Shown one piece after another: positions 33,027 to 39,495 of a stretch of DNA of 43,067 nucleotides; the stretch's first letter is position 1; every line of letters starts with the position of its first letter. This stretch comes from an uncultured Eubacteriales bacterium (GTDB taxonomy: Bacteria > Bacillota > Clostridia > Christensenellales > Aristaeellaceae). The stretch spans positions 1 to 43,067 of the forward strand of contig CADCHI010000032.1 of NCBI GenBank assembly GCA_902801165.1. Reading direction: 5' to 3'. Position numbers and translations under genes: made by a program. The notes beneath the pieces are model-generated. The model did not search any database, had not been told where the DNA came from, and was given only the letters and a program-made list of their open reading frames with translations.

Positions 33027-33060
33027 GGGGGCTGTCTCAAACTGAGGCAGCCTCTTTTTT
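33027..33060 (+). terminator. Rho-independent terminator
   Basis: GGCTGTCTCA, loop AAC, TGAGGCAGCC and a run of Ts. It closes the SH3-like gene. Confidence 0.85.
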
Positions 33061-33128
33061 TGCGCAGCGCGGGCTTCTGTTTTCTCCAAATCTCCGGAAG
33101 ATAACGTGAAGGCGCGGGATTTTGCCCG

Positions 33129-33144
33129 GGCACTGTGCTATAAT
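33129..33144 (+). promoter_or_regulatory. Extended -10 promoter of the SIR2-like gene
   Basis: TATAAT at 33139-33144 with TGC directly before it; no good -35. The 16-mer GGCACTGTGCTATAAT is the same as at 21942-21957. Confidence 0.55.
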
Positions 33145-33168
33145 GGGGCCCGAACAGAGGAAGCTCGA

Positions 33169-34170
33169 ATGGAGATACCGATATCTATGGATGAAACGCG
33201 ACGGGACAATGTAGCGGCGGAGGGCGGCGAGCGCCCCGCCGGCTGCATGGGACAGGTGCGAACGCTGCCCCGATACGAGTTCGACCTGGCCTCGAGGCGC
33301 TATCCCCGGGTGCTGCTGCTGGGCAACGGCATCCTGCGGCTGCGGGGCGGCGTCAGCTGGGAGGCGCTGCTTGAGCGCATCGCGGTGAATGACGACATCC
33401 CCGACGAGGTCCTGCGGGAGATCCCGCTGGCCATGCGGGTGGAGGCGCTCTGCGGCGCGGACGTGGAAGGCGCGCGCCTGCGGGCGGCGAGGGAGTTCGA
33501 GCCCATCGACGCCTGTATCACCGACACGCTGCGGCGGTTGCTGAGCCTGCCCTGGGACTGTGTGCTCACCACCAACTACACCTACGAGGCGGAGGGCGTG
33601 CTGCTGAACCGCAACCGCTTCGGTCGGGAGGATCGGCGCAGGATGCTGGCCTGCATGGACGGCTCCGTGCTCCGGCGGGACAACCTGCACTTCTGCTATA
33701 TCATGGAGCGGACCGGCCTGCCGCCGCTGCCGGTGTGGCACATCCACGGCGACCTGGGGCGGCCCGAGTCGATGATCCTGAGCTACTACAGCTACGCCAA
33801 GGCCATCTCCCGGCTGCAAAAGTACAACCGAAAGCTGAAAAACGCCTTCCAGGACGCGGTGGAGGCCCGCCGGACGATCGCGCCGCTGAGCTGGTCGGAC
33901 TGGTTCATACTGGGAGACGTGTACTCCGTGGGCTTCGGCTACGACTTCTCCGAGTTCGACCTGTGGTGGGCCGCCGAGCGCAAGGCCCGGGAGAACGCCG
34001 CGGTGGGGCGGCTGATCGCCTACCAGGATCGGCAGGAGAAGTCCGACCCGGTGTGCGCGCTGCTGAAATCCATCGGGGCCGAGGTGGTGCGGGTGCGGGA
34101 CTACGAGGACTACGCCCAGTTCTACAGCATCGTGATCGACGATATCGAGAAGCGGATGCGGACGGAATGA
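33169..34170 (+). CDS. SIR2-like (SIR2_2 type) domain protein, stand-alone
   Basis: 333 residues, ATG at 33169 seven bases after AGAGGA. The NAD-binding pattern of SIR2-like proteins is present in order: PRVLLLGNGILRLRGGVSWE (about 47-65, like the Gly-x-Gly ... Pro/Ser-Trp-x2-Leu start), the hallmark VLTTNYTYEAEGVL (Thr-Thr-Asn-Tyr at 134-137), VWHIHGDLGRPESMILSYYS (His at 191 and 193, with the S/T-x-x-Y segment), and FILGDVYSVGFGYDFSEFDL. No transmembrane or second effector domain is seen. In characterised defence systems such domains are NAD hydrolases that starve infected cells; others have unclear roles. There is no HerA, STAND or Argonaute partner next to it, so defence is inference. The N-terminal 40 residues are unrelated to the fold. 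Confidence 0.72.
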   Translation: MEIPISMDETRRDNVAAEGGERPAGCMGQVRTLPRYEFDLASRRYPRVLLLGNGILRLRGGVSWEALLERIAVNDDIPDEVLREIPLAMRVEALCGADVEGARLRAAREFEPIDACITDTLRRLLSLPWDCVLTTNYTYEAEGVLLNRNRFGREDRRRMLACMDGSVLRRDNLHFCYIMERTGLPPLPVWHIHGDLGRPESMILSYYSYAKAISRLQKYNRKLKNAFQDAVEARRTIAPLSWSDWFILGDVYSVGFGYDFSEFDLWWAAERKARENAAVGRLIAYQDRQEKSDPVCALLKSIGAEVVRVRDYEDYAQFYSIVIDDIEKRMRTE

Positions 34171-34251
34171 ATATGCGCAATTCTATGGATTTATGCATCT
34201 TTTATGCAGTTTCGCCCCGGATGAAGGATAAAAACAGGTTGACAAAGTATT

Positions 34252-34274
34252 AATATGCATGATTTGTGCATATT
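34252..34274. promoter_or_regulatory. Operator-like palindrome before the amino acid transporter
   Basis: AATATGCA, 7-base spacer, TGCATATT: a perfect 8-bp inverted repeat. More TATGCA half-sites are nearby (about 34191-34207). TTGACA at 34239-34244 overlaps the region. A site for an amino-acid-responsive repressor (for example ArgR type) is a guess. Confidence 0.5.
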
Positions 34275-34297
34275 TTGTTAATTATCGTGAATAACTA

Positions 34298-34326
34298 TTG
34301 CATTCTGACGCATATGGATGTATAAT
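34298..34326 (+). promoter_or_regulatory. Promoter of the amino acid ABC transporter operon
   Basis: TTGCAT (34298-34303), 17 bases, TATAAT (34321-34326), 24 bases downstream of the palindrome. Confidence 0.75.
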
Positions 34327-34377
34327 CAGGCCAATTCAAGCGGAACACAATCCGCCGGTTCAATGGAGGTACATAAA

Positions 34378-35130
34378 ATGAAGAAGATTATCGCCCTGGC
34401 AATCGCCGCCATGTTTATCCTCTCCGGCATCGCCGCGCTCGCCGAGAACGGAACCCTGACCCTGTGCACCAACGTCGCCTTCCCGCCCTATGAGTTCTAC
34501 GGCGAGGATGGCGAGGCCACCGGCATTGACATCGAGATCGCCAAGGCCATCGCCGCGAAGCTGGGCTACGAGATCGAGGTCGTGGACATCGAGTTCGCCC
34601 AGTGCATCCCCGGCGTCCAGTCCGGCAAGTACGACTTCTCCGCCGCCGGCATGACTGTCACCGAGGAGCGCAAGCAGATGGTGCAGTTCACCGACACCTA
34701 CGCCACCGGCATCCAGTCCGTCATCGTGCCCGCGGATTCCGCCTATGAGAGCATTGACGACATCGTGGAAGCCAACGGCACCGTAAAGATCGGCGTGCAG
34801 ATGGCCACCACCGGCGACCTGTACACCACCTGGGACTATGAGGACGAGGGCAAGGGCACCGTGGACCGCTACACCAACGGCGCCGCCGCCGTGCAGGCGC
34901 TGCTGGCCGGCAAGGTGGACTGCGTGGTCATCGACAACGAGCCCGCCAAGAACTTCGTCGCCCAGAACGAGGGCCTGAAGATCCTGGACACCGCCTACAC
35001 CGAGGAAGACTACGCCATGGCCTTCGCCAAGGAAAGCCCGATCTTCGAGGAGTTCAACGCCGCGCTGGCCGAGCTGATCGCCGACGGCACCGTGCAGGGC
35101 ATCATCGACGAGTTCATTCCCGCCGAATAA
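34378..35130 (+). CDS. Polar amino acid ABC transporter, substrate-binding protein
   Basis: 250 residues, ATG at 34378 after TGGAGGT. A signal peptide (KKIIALAIAAMFILSGIAAL) ends AEN with no Cys, so there is no lipobox; unusual for a Gram-positive solute-binding protein, where a lipid anchor is normal. The mature protein is family 3: LTLCTNVAFPPYEFYGEDGE, ATGIDIEIAKAIAAKLGYEI, FSAAGMTVTEERKQMVQFTD, TVKIGVQMATTGDLYTT and CVVIDNEPAKNFVAQN. The ligand is probably a polar or basic amino acid. First gene of a three-gene operon; a hairpin separates it from the permease. Confidence 0.93.
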   Translation: MKKIIALAIAAMFILSGIAALAENGTLTLCTNVAFPPYEFYGEDGEATGIDIEIAKAIAAKLGYEIEVVDIEFAQCIPGVQSGKYDFSAAGMTVTEERKQMVQFTDTYATGIQSVIVPADSAYESIDDIVEANGTVKIGVQMATTGDLYTTWDYEDEGKGTVDRYTNGAAAVQALLAGKVDCVVIDNEPAKNFVAQNEGLKILDTAYTEEDYAMAFAKESPIFEEFNAALAELIADGTVQGIIDEFIPAE

Positions 35131-35150
35131 GCAGTAGTCTGATCCCCGCG

Positions 35151-35181
35151 AAACAGGGCGCGCTCGCCGCGTGCCCTGTTT
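35151..35181 (+). terminator. Intra-operon hairpin after the binding-protein gene
   Basis: AAACAGGGC and GCCCTGTTT form a 9-bp stem with further GC pairing inside. No long U tract. Such hairpins usually raise the amount of binding-protein mRNA relative to the permease genes. Confidence 0.6.
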
Positions 35182-35221
35182 GTGCGTGGATGCGGGTGGT
35201 ATGGAATGACAGGAAGGAGAG

Positions 35222-35956
35222 ATGGCTTTGCAGTCCTGGTGGGAGAATATCAAGTTTCAGTTTGACCTGAATTTCGTGCAGCGCAACCGCTGGCGCTTTA
35301 TCACCACGGGCCTGGGGAACACGCTGCTGATCACGCTGCTCTCGCTGATGCTGGGCGTGGTGATCGGCGTGGTGATCGCCGGCGTGCGCTCCACCTATGA
35401 CAAGACCGCCGACAGCGCGCGCCCCACCTTCGGCAGGAAGGTGCTGGGCTTCTTCAACGCGCTGTGCAAGGTGTACATCACCGTGCTGCGCGGCACGCCG
35501 GTGGTGGTGCAGCTGATGATCATCTGCCTGGTGATCTTCGCCTGGTCCGACAACGGCGTCGCGCTGGCGTCCCTGGCCTTCGGCCTGAACTCCGGCGCCT
35601 ACGTGGCGGAGATCATCCGCGGCGGCATCATGGCCATCGACAACGGCCAGTTCGAGGCGGGCCGAAGCCTGGGCTTCAACTATCTGCAGACCATGCGCCA
35701 CGTGGTGCTGCCCCAGGTGATCAAGAACGTGCTGCCCAGCCTGATGAACGAGTTCATCGCGCTGCTGAAGGAGACCTCGGTGGCGGGCTACGCCGCGGTG
35801 CGGGACCTGACCTACGGCGGCAACACCATCGCGGGCCAGACCTATTCCTATTTCATGCCGCTGATCGCCGTGGCGCTGATCTACCTGACGCTGGTGATGT
35901 TCCTGACCTGGGTCGTGGGTCGGGTCGAAAGGAGGTTGAGGAGCAATGACCACTGA
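35222..35956 (+). CDS. Polar amino acid ABC transporter, permease
   Basis: 244 residues, HisM/GlnP type. After an N-terminal amphipathic part ([20 protein letters not shown]) there are about five membrane helices, beginning [20 protein letters not shown]. The conserved [17 protein letters not shown] and the EAA loop, here [20 protein letters not shown] followed by [20 protein letters not shown], contact the ATPase. AAGGAGAG precedes the ATG. The end overlaps the next gene by 11 bases. Confidence 0.96.
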   Translation: MALQSWWENIKFQFDLNFVQRNRWRFITTGLGNTLLITLLSLMLGVVIGVVIAGVRSTYDKTADSARPTFGRKVLGFFNALCKVYITVLRGTPVVVQLMIICLVIFAWSDNGVALASLAFGLNSGAYVAEIIRGGIMAIDNGQFEAGRSLGFNYLQTMRHVVLPQVIKNVLPSLMNEFIALLKETSVAGYAAVRDLTYGGNTIAGQTYSYFMPLIAVALIYLTLVMFLTWVVGRVERRLRSNDH

Positions 35957-36686
35957 CGTTCTGATTCGCGTGGAGGGGCTTGAAAAGCACTTCGGCGGCA
36001 GGATTCACGCGCTGAACGGCGTGAGCGCCGAGATCCGCAAGGGCGAGGTGGTGGTGGTCATCGGGCCCTCCGGCTCCGGCAAGTCCACTTTCCTGCGCTG
36101 CCTGAATCTGCTGGAGATGCCCTCGGCGGGCAAGATCACCTTCGAGGGCGTGGACATCACCGACCCCAAGGTGAACATCAACCTGCACCGCCAGAAGATG
36201 GGCATGGTGTTCCAGCACTTCAACCTGTTTCCCAACATGACCGTGCTGAAGAACATGACCGTCGCGCCGGTGACGCTGCACAAGAAGAGCCGCGAGGCCG
36301 CCGAGGTGCTGGCCAAGCAGCTGCTGGAGCGCGTGGGCCTGGCCGACCGCGCCGGGGCCTATCCCAACCAGCTCTCCGGCGGGCAGAAGCAGCGCATCGC
36401 CATCGTCCGCGCCCTGTGCATGGAGCCGGACGTGATGCTGTTCGACGAACCCACCTCCGCTCTGGACCCCGAAATGGTCGGCGAGGTGCTGGACGTCATG
36501 AAGCAGCTGGCCCGGGAGGGCATGACCATGGTGGTTGTCACCCACGAGATGGGCTTCGCCCGCGAGGTGGGGGACCGCGTGATCTTCATGGACGGCGGCC
36601 GCATCATCGAGCAGGGCACCCCCGAGCAGGTGTTCGAGCATCCCGAAAATCCCAGGCTCAAGGAGTTCTTGGGGAAGATACTGTAA
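35946..36686 (+). CDS. Polar amino acid ABC transporter, ATP-binding protein
   Basis: 246 residues, GlnQ/HisP type. Walker [10 protein letters not shown] at about 40, Q loop [20 protein letters not shown], signature [15 protein letters not shown], Walker [21 protein letters not shown], and the switch His in [16 protein letters not shown] at 35946 overlaps the permease end; the ribosome site AAAGGAGG is within permease codons. Completes the transporter. Confidence 0.97.
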   Translation: MTTDVLIRVEGLEKHFGGRIHALNGVSAEIRKGEVVVVIGPSGSGKSTFLRCLNLLEMPSAGKITFEGVDITDPKVNINLHRQKMGMVFQHFNLFPNMTVLKNMTVAPVTLHKKSREAAEVLAKQLLERVGLADRAGAYPNQLSGGQKQRIAIVRALCMEPDVMLFDEPTSALDPEMVGEVLDVMKQLAREGMTMVVVTHEMGFAREVGDRVIFMDGGRIIEQGTPEQVFEHPENPRLKEFLGKIL

Positions 36687-36772
36687 TTCTGGTTTGTCAA
36701 GAAGTTCTCCCTCGCACTGACCTTTGTTTGCCGCCCGACTTCCCGATAAATCAGAATTGGAAAGGTCCTCTC

Positions 36773-37456
36773 ATGCGCTACAAGGCCATACTTTTCGACA
36801 TCGACGATACGCTGCTGGACTTCCAGGCGGGAAACCGGATTGCGGTGGACCGGCTGATGGACGAGCTGGGGTATCACCACCCGGACCGTTACGAGCAGTA
36901 TGAAGCGGTGAACCTGGAGTGCTGGGCGGCGCTGGAGAAGGGCCAGCTGACCCAGGGGCAGCTGAAGGTGGCGCGGTTCGTGCGCTTCTTCGACCGCTAC
37001 CCGGTGCCGGGGGACCCAAAGTGGGCGGCGGAGCGCTTCGTGGAGCTGCTGGGCCAGCAGAGCATATTGCTGCCCCACGCCTTTGAGACGGTGCAGGCCA
37101 TCGCCGAGAGGCTGCCGGTGACGCTGGTCACCAACGGCATCACGTCGGTGCAGAGGAACCGCCTGGCGGCCTCGCCGCTGAAGGACCTGGTGTCCGGCGT
37201 GGTGATCTCCCAGGAGGTGGGCGCATCGAAGCCCCGGCCGGAGATCTTCCACCTGGCCCTGGAGCCCCTGGGGGTGAGGACCCGGGAGGCCCTGATGGTG
37301 GGGGATGGCGTGAACAGCGACATCCGCGGCGCGAACAATGCCGGCATCGACGCCTGCTGGCTGAACCCCGGGGGGAAGGAATTGCCCGGGGGCGTGCATG
37401 CGGAGTACGTGATCTCCGACATCCGCCAATGCGCGGCCATCGCGCTGGGAGAGTGA
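36773..37456 (+). CDS. HAD-superfamily hydrolase, YjjG-like nucleotidase
   Basis: 227 residues, with ATG at 36773 after GGAAAGG; the frame is open further upstream across the transporter gene but only as a shadow. Motif I YKAILFDIDDTLLDFQ (Asp9 and Asp11), motif II VTLVTNGITSVQ, motif III Lys in GASKPRPEIFHLAL, motif IV VGDGVNSDIRGANNAGIDAC. The alpha-helical C1 cap between motifs I and II fits YjjG/YfnB proteins, which dephosphorylate pyrimidine nucleotides including non-canonical ones. The gap of 86 bases from the transporter may mean readthrough or an unseen promoter. Confidence 0.88.
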   Translation: MRYKAILFDIDDTLLDFQAGNRIAVDRLMDELGYHHPDRYEQYEAVNLECWAALEKGQLTQGQLKVARFVRFFDRYPVPGDPKWAAERFVELLGQQSILLPHAFETVQAIAERLPVTLVTNGITSVQRNRLAASPLKDLVSGVVISQEVGASKPRPEIFHLALEPLGVRTREALMVGDGVNSDIRGANNAGIDACWLNPGGKELPGGVHAEYVISDIRQCAAIALGE

Positions 37457-37483
37457 TAGTTCCTGTTCCTGAATGGGAACTGG

Positions 37484-37667
37484 ATAAGGTCCTTTGCTTC
37501 GCAATGCTTACGCGAACGCTTCGCTTGGGATGGCAGGGCTGCGTTCAGGCGTCATCCTGGGCGGAGATGCGCAAGCGGCGCAGTTGAAGGATCCTTTCCA
37601 TATTCAACGACAAGGGGGACGGCCCTCGATGTCACCAAAAGGTGATGTTGAGGACCGTCCCCCTGTC
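37484..37667. repeat. Element E: two repeat segments between convergent genes
   Basis: GGATAAGGTCCTTTGCTTCG (about 37482) has an imperfect inverse near 37582-37600 (GCAGTTGAAGGATCCTTTCC). Next to it, 37609-37667 is an imperfect long hairpin: GACAAGGGGGACGG...CTC, GTCACC, loop AAAA, GGTGAT, GAGGACCGTCCCCCTGTC. No U tract. I recall similar GGGGGACGG repeats in Clostridia genomes, but could not check. Confidence 0.55.
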
Positions 37668-37687
37668 ATGGGTGTCCGGGGACTTCG

Positions 37688-38113
37688 TCAGTTCACGCAC
37701 CCTTCGCCGCCCATCAGCCGGGTCAGCTCCTCGATGCGCTCCAGTGGGAACGGGGGCTGGCCCAACGGGCCCATGGCGATGGACATCAGCTTCATGGGGT
37801 TGTCGTCAGCGGCGACGCGGTTCGCGCTCAGCCTGCCACACCGGCTGCAGCGGTGGATAATGGCCCATTCGCCGTTGCGCTTGACCCAGACGGCTATGGC
37901 CGCCATGTGCCCGCCGCAGTCGGCGGCCCGGTCGCCGGGCGCGTCGTCCACGTGCAGGCTGGTCAGGCAGTTGGGACAGTGGTTCCGGTGCTGGCTGCCC
38001 GCGCCTTCAGGGATCACCAGCCGTCCGCAATGGCAGCAGGTGAACGTCTCGTCGCAGGGATGATTCCTGTAATAGCCCTTTTCAAAGGACCGTCGCTTGT
38101 TTTCCTGGTTCAT
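37688..38113 (-). CDS. RNHCP domain protein
   Basis: 141 residues. The diagnostic RNHCPNCLTSLHVDDAPGDR is followed by AADCGGHMAAIAVWVKRNGE and HRCSRCGRLSANRVAADDNP. The first Cys pair is TFTCCHCGRLVIPEGAG. With about seven Cys and several His the protein is expected to bind zinc. No function is established for this family. Its ATG overlaps the stop of the CD3324-family gene (ATGA, 38110-38113), so both are co-translated. Confidence 0.92.
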   Translation of the reverse strand: MNQENKRRSFEKGYYRNHPCDETFTCCHCGRLVIPEGAGSQHRNHCPNCLTSLHVDDAPGDRAADCGGHMAAIAVWVKRNGEWAIIHRCSRCGRLSANRVAADDNPMKLMSIAMGPLGQPPFPLERIEELTRLMGGEGCVN

Positions 38114-38418
38114 GGGGAACCCTCCTCAGTCCATTTCTGGGATGCCTCGGAGGGTGCGCCGTCCCGAAGGATGCGCTGGATGCTCTTTTCGGAAAGGTAG
38201 TAGCGCTCCGCCAGCTCGCCGACGGTGCGCCCGGCCCTGCTCTCGTCCCGTATGCGGGCGTTTCGCTCCCGCAGGTGCGTCTGCGCCCCGCTGAGCGAGC
38301 CCCAGGCATTGCGACGCGCGTCCCGCCGGGGAATGTACAGCAGCTGCCCCTCGGCGTACTCCTGCACGCGGCGCAATAGCTCGGGCGGAAGCAGGTCTTC
38401 CGCTTTGATATAGCCCAT
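38110..38418 (-). CDS. CD3324/Mor-like DNA-binding protein
   Basis: 102 residues. Opening GYIKAEDLLPPELLRRVQEY, then AEGQLLYIPRR and the C-terminal helix-turn-helix (RNARIRDESRAGRTVGELAE, RYYLSEKSIQRILRD) match the CD3324 family, related to Mor transcription activators. AGGAAGG precedes ATG at 38418. A 13-bp inverted repeat lies 33 bases before the start and could be its own operator; autoregulation is inferred. First full gene of a two-gene operon with RNHCP. Confidence 0.88.
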   Translation of the reverse strand: MGYIKAEDLLPPELLRRVQEYAEGQLLYIPRRDARRNAWGSLSGAQTHLRERNARIRDESRAGRTVGELAERYYLSEKSIQRILRDGAPSEASQKWTEEGSP

Positions 38419-38450
38419 TATTGCCTTCCTGATGTTTGCCGCAAGAGGAA

Positions 38451-38493
38451 AGCGATGGCTATAGCGTATCGTGAATCTATATAGCCATCGCTA
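38451..38493. promoter_or_regulatory. 13-bp perfect inverted repeat (operator or RNA hairpin)
   Basis: AGCGATGGCTATA (38451-38463) and TATAGCCATCGCT (38481-38493) are separated by 17 bases. In the transcript it would be a stem-loop beginning inside the stop codon region of the short leader ORF and ending before the CD3324 ribosome site. Confidence 0.7.
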
Positions 38494-38523
38494 TACGGCC
38501 ACGGCCTCATTCTTGGTCTTCAT
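38491..38523 (-). CDS. Possible 10-residue leader peptide
   Basis: Reads MKTKNEAVAV then TAG. A perfect ribosome site GGAGGAA (38531-38537) sits seven bases before the ATG, and a promoter lies just upstream. The stop codon is inside the right arm of the inverted repeat. Too short for homology; the good initiation signals are the evidence. Confidence 0.45.
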   Translation of the reverse strand: MKTKNEAVAV

Positions 38524-38574
38524 GCAATTGTTCCTCCTTCTTTGGATGATTGTGAACGGTCGGTCCACAGCATT

Positions 38575-38603
38575 ATCATAGCATGCGACCGGGTCGGACG
38601 CAA
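38575..38603 (-). promoter_or_regulatory. Promoter of the CD3324-RNHCP operon
   Basis: On the minus strand TTGCGT (38598-38603), 17 bases, TATGAT (38575-38580), extended -10 TGC. Confidence 0.7.
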
Positions 38604-38680
38604 CCTCGAAAACCGGTTTACATGTTTTTGCGCCGGGGCTTTATCAACAGCTACGGTCTGTTGACAACCCCTGGAGAATG

Positions 38681-38714
38681 AAAATACCCGCCGGCAGAAC
38701 CGACGGGCATTTTG
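38681..38714 (-). terminator. Terminator of the SleB-like gene
   Basis: On the minus strand TGCCCGTCGGTTCTGCCGGC GGGTA forms a GC stem followed by TTTTC. Confidence 0.7.
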
Positions 38715-38729
38715 TGATTGTAACCAATA

Positions 38730-39134
38730 TCAGCGGTAGAACGCGTATCCGCCCACTGTCGCCAGCGGCGCGCCATCCAGGGGCTGGGCGGAGGCCAGGG
38801 ACTGGTAGTGCAGCGCGTCCGCGCTCAGCGCGCGCTTGCCGGAGAGCACCGCGTGGGCGGCGGCCAGGCTCTCGGCGTCGTAGCGATTGCCGATGGGGAA
38901 CTGGTGCTGCTCGTTCAGCACGCCCTCCAGCGTGTCAGCGAACCAGGGGTCGTCCAGCCGGTTCATGGCCACCGTGCCGAGGGCCAGCTTGGTCTCGTAG
39001 GATTCGCCGTGCCCGAGGGCATAGATGGCCCGGGCCAGCAGCACGGTGCTTCGATCCTCCGTGAAGCTGACCGACGGCGCCAGCGCGCAGGTCAGCAGGG
39101 CCGCGAGGGCGATGACGGCAATCCATTTCTTCAT
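38730..39134 (-). CDS. SleB-like cell wall hydrolase, divergent
   Basis: 134 residues, start at 39134 (MKKWIAVIALAALLTCALAP), a signal peptide. The rest matches the Hydrolase_2/SleB core: STVLLARAIYALGHGESYET, KLALGTVAMNRLDDPWFADT, LEGVLNEQHQF and SLAAAHAVLSGKRALSADAL. Usual members read YxEAxGEP at the first helix; here it is YALGHGES, so the first Glu is Leu while the second is kept. It may be inactive or altered. SleB enzymes are lytic transglycosylases acting on spore cortex or vegetative peptidoglycan. The promoter is TTGAAA, 17 bases, TATAAT at 39196-39224. Confidence 0.8.
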   Translation of the reverse strand: MKKWIAVIALAALLTCALAPSVSFTEDRSTVLLARAIYALGHGESYETKLALGTVAMNRLDDPWFADTLEGVLNEQHQFPIGNRYDAESLAAAHAVLSGKRALSADALHYQSLASAQPLDGAPLATVGGYAFYR

Positions 39135-39195
39135 AGGGCAGGGCCTCTTGTTCCGCCGGGCGGACGCCTCGGCTGGTATTTCATTCATGGATGTA

Positions 39196-39224
39196 ATTAT
39201 ATACCATTCTGTAATATCTTTCAA
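39196..39224 (-). promoter_or_regulatory. Promoter of the SleB-like gene
   Basis: On the minus strand TTGAAA (39219-39224), 17 bases, TATAAT (39196-39201). Confidence 0.75.
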
Positions 39225-39435
39225 TTGATCTGTAATAAATGTGAAACAATTGCCCAGATTGACGAATTTGGTCACAATCCCGGGGGAATGTGACAAATCC
39301 GCGCGGGCCCGTCCAGCCGGGCCGTGTGGCGTCGAACGGTCAAAGGACCCGAAAACACAGGGCCCCGCGCGCGGAAACACACTGTAAATATAACCGTAAA
39401 TTTGCAATGGCCTGTCGAAGAATGCGGTGCGCGCA

Positions 39436-39444
39436 TGTTATAAT
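39436..39444 (+). promoter_or_regulatory. Extended -10 promoter of the nucleoside ABC importer
   Basis: TGTTATAAT, with TG one base before TATAAT; no clear -35 at 17 bases. Confidence 0.55.
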
Positions 39445-39495
39445 TTATATGTGCAACAATGCGGCCCGGCCTGCCGGGCGAGGAGGGATAACCGG

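Larger units (their letters stand above)
38419..38729. other. 311-bp upstream region of the CD3324-RNHCP operon
   Basis: Contains the inverted repeat (38451-38493), a 10-codon ORF (38491-38523), a promoter (38575-38603), a hairpin TCAACAG/CTGTTGA (38644-38664) and the terminator of the SleB-like gene (38681-38714). Confidence 0.7.
39135..39495. other. 361-bp divergent promoter region
   Basis: Holds the SleB-like gene promoter, the inverted repeat GTCACA-N12-TGTGAC (39271-39294) and the extended -10 of the nucleoside transporter (39436-39444). No gene. Confidence 0.6.

Noticed and set aside
36416-36772. In-frame extension of the YjjG-like protein into the transporter ATPase gene
   Set aside because: It overlaps a well-conserved gene in another frame; the HAD motif I begins right after the ATG at 36773 with a ribosome site.
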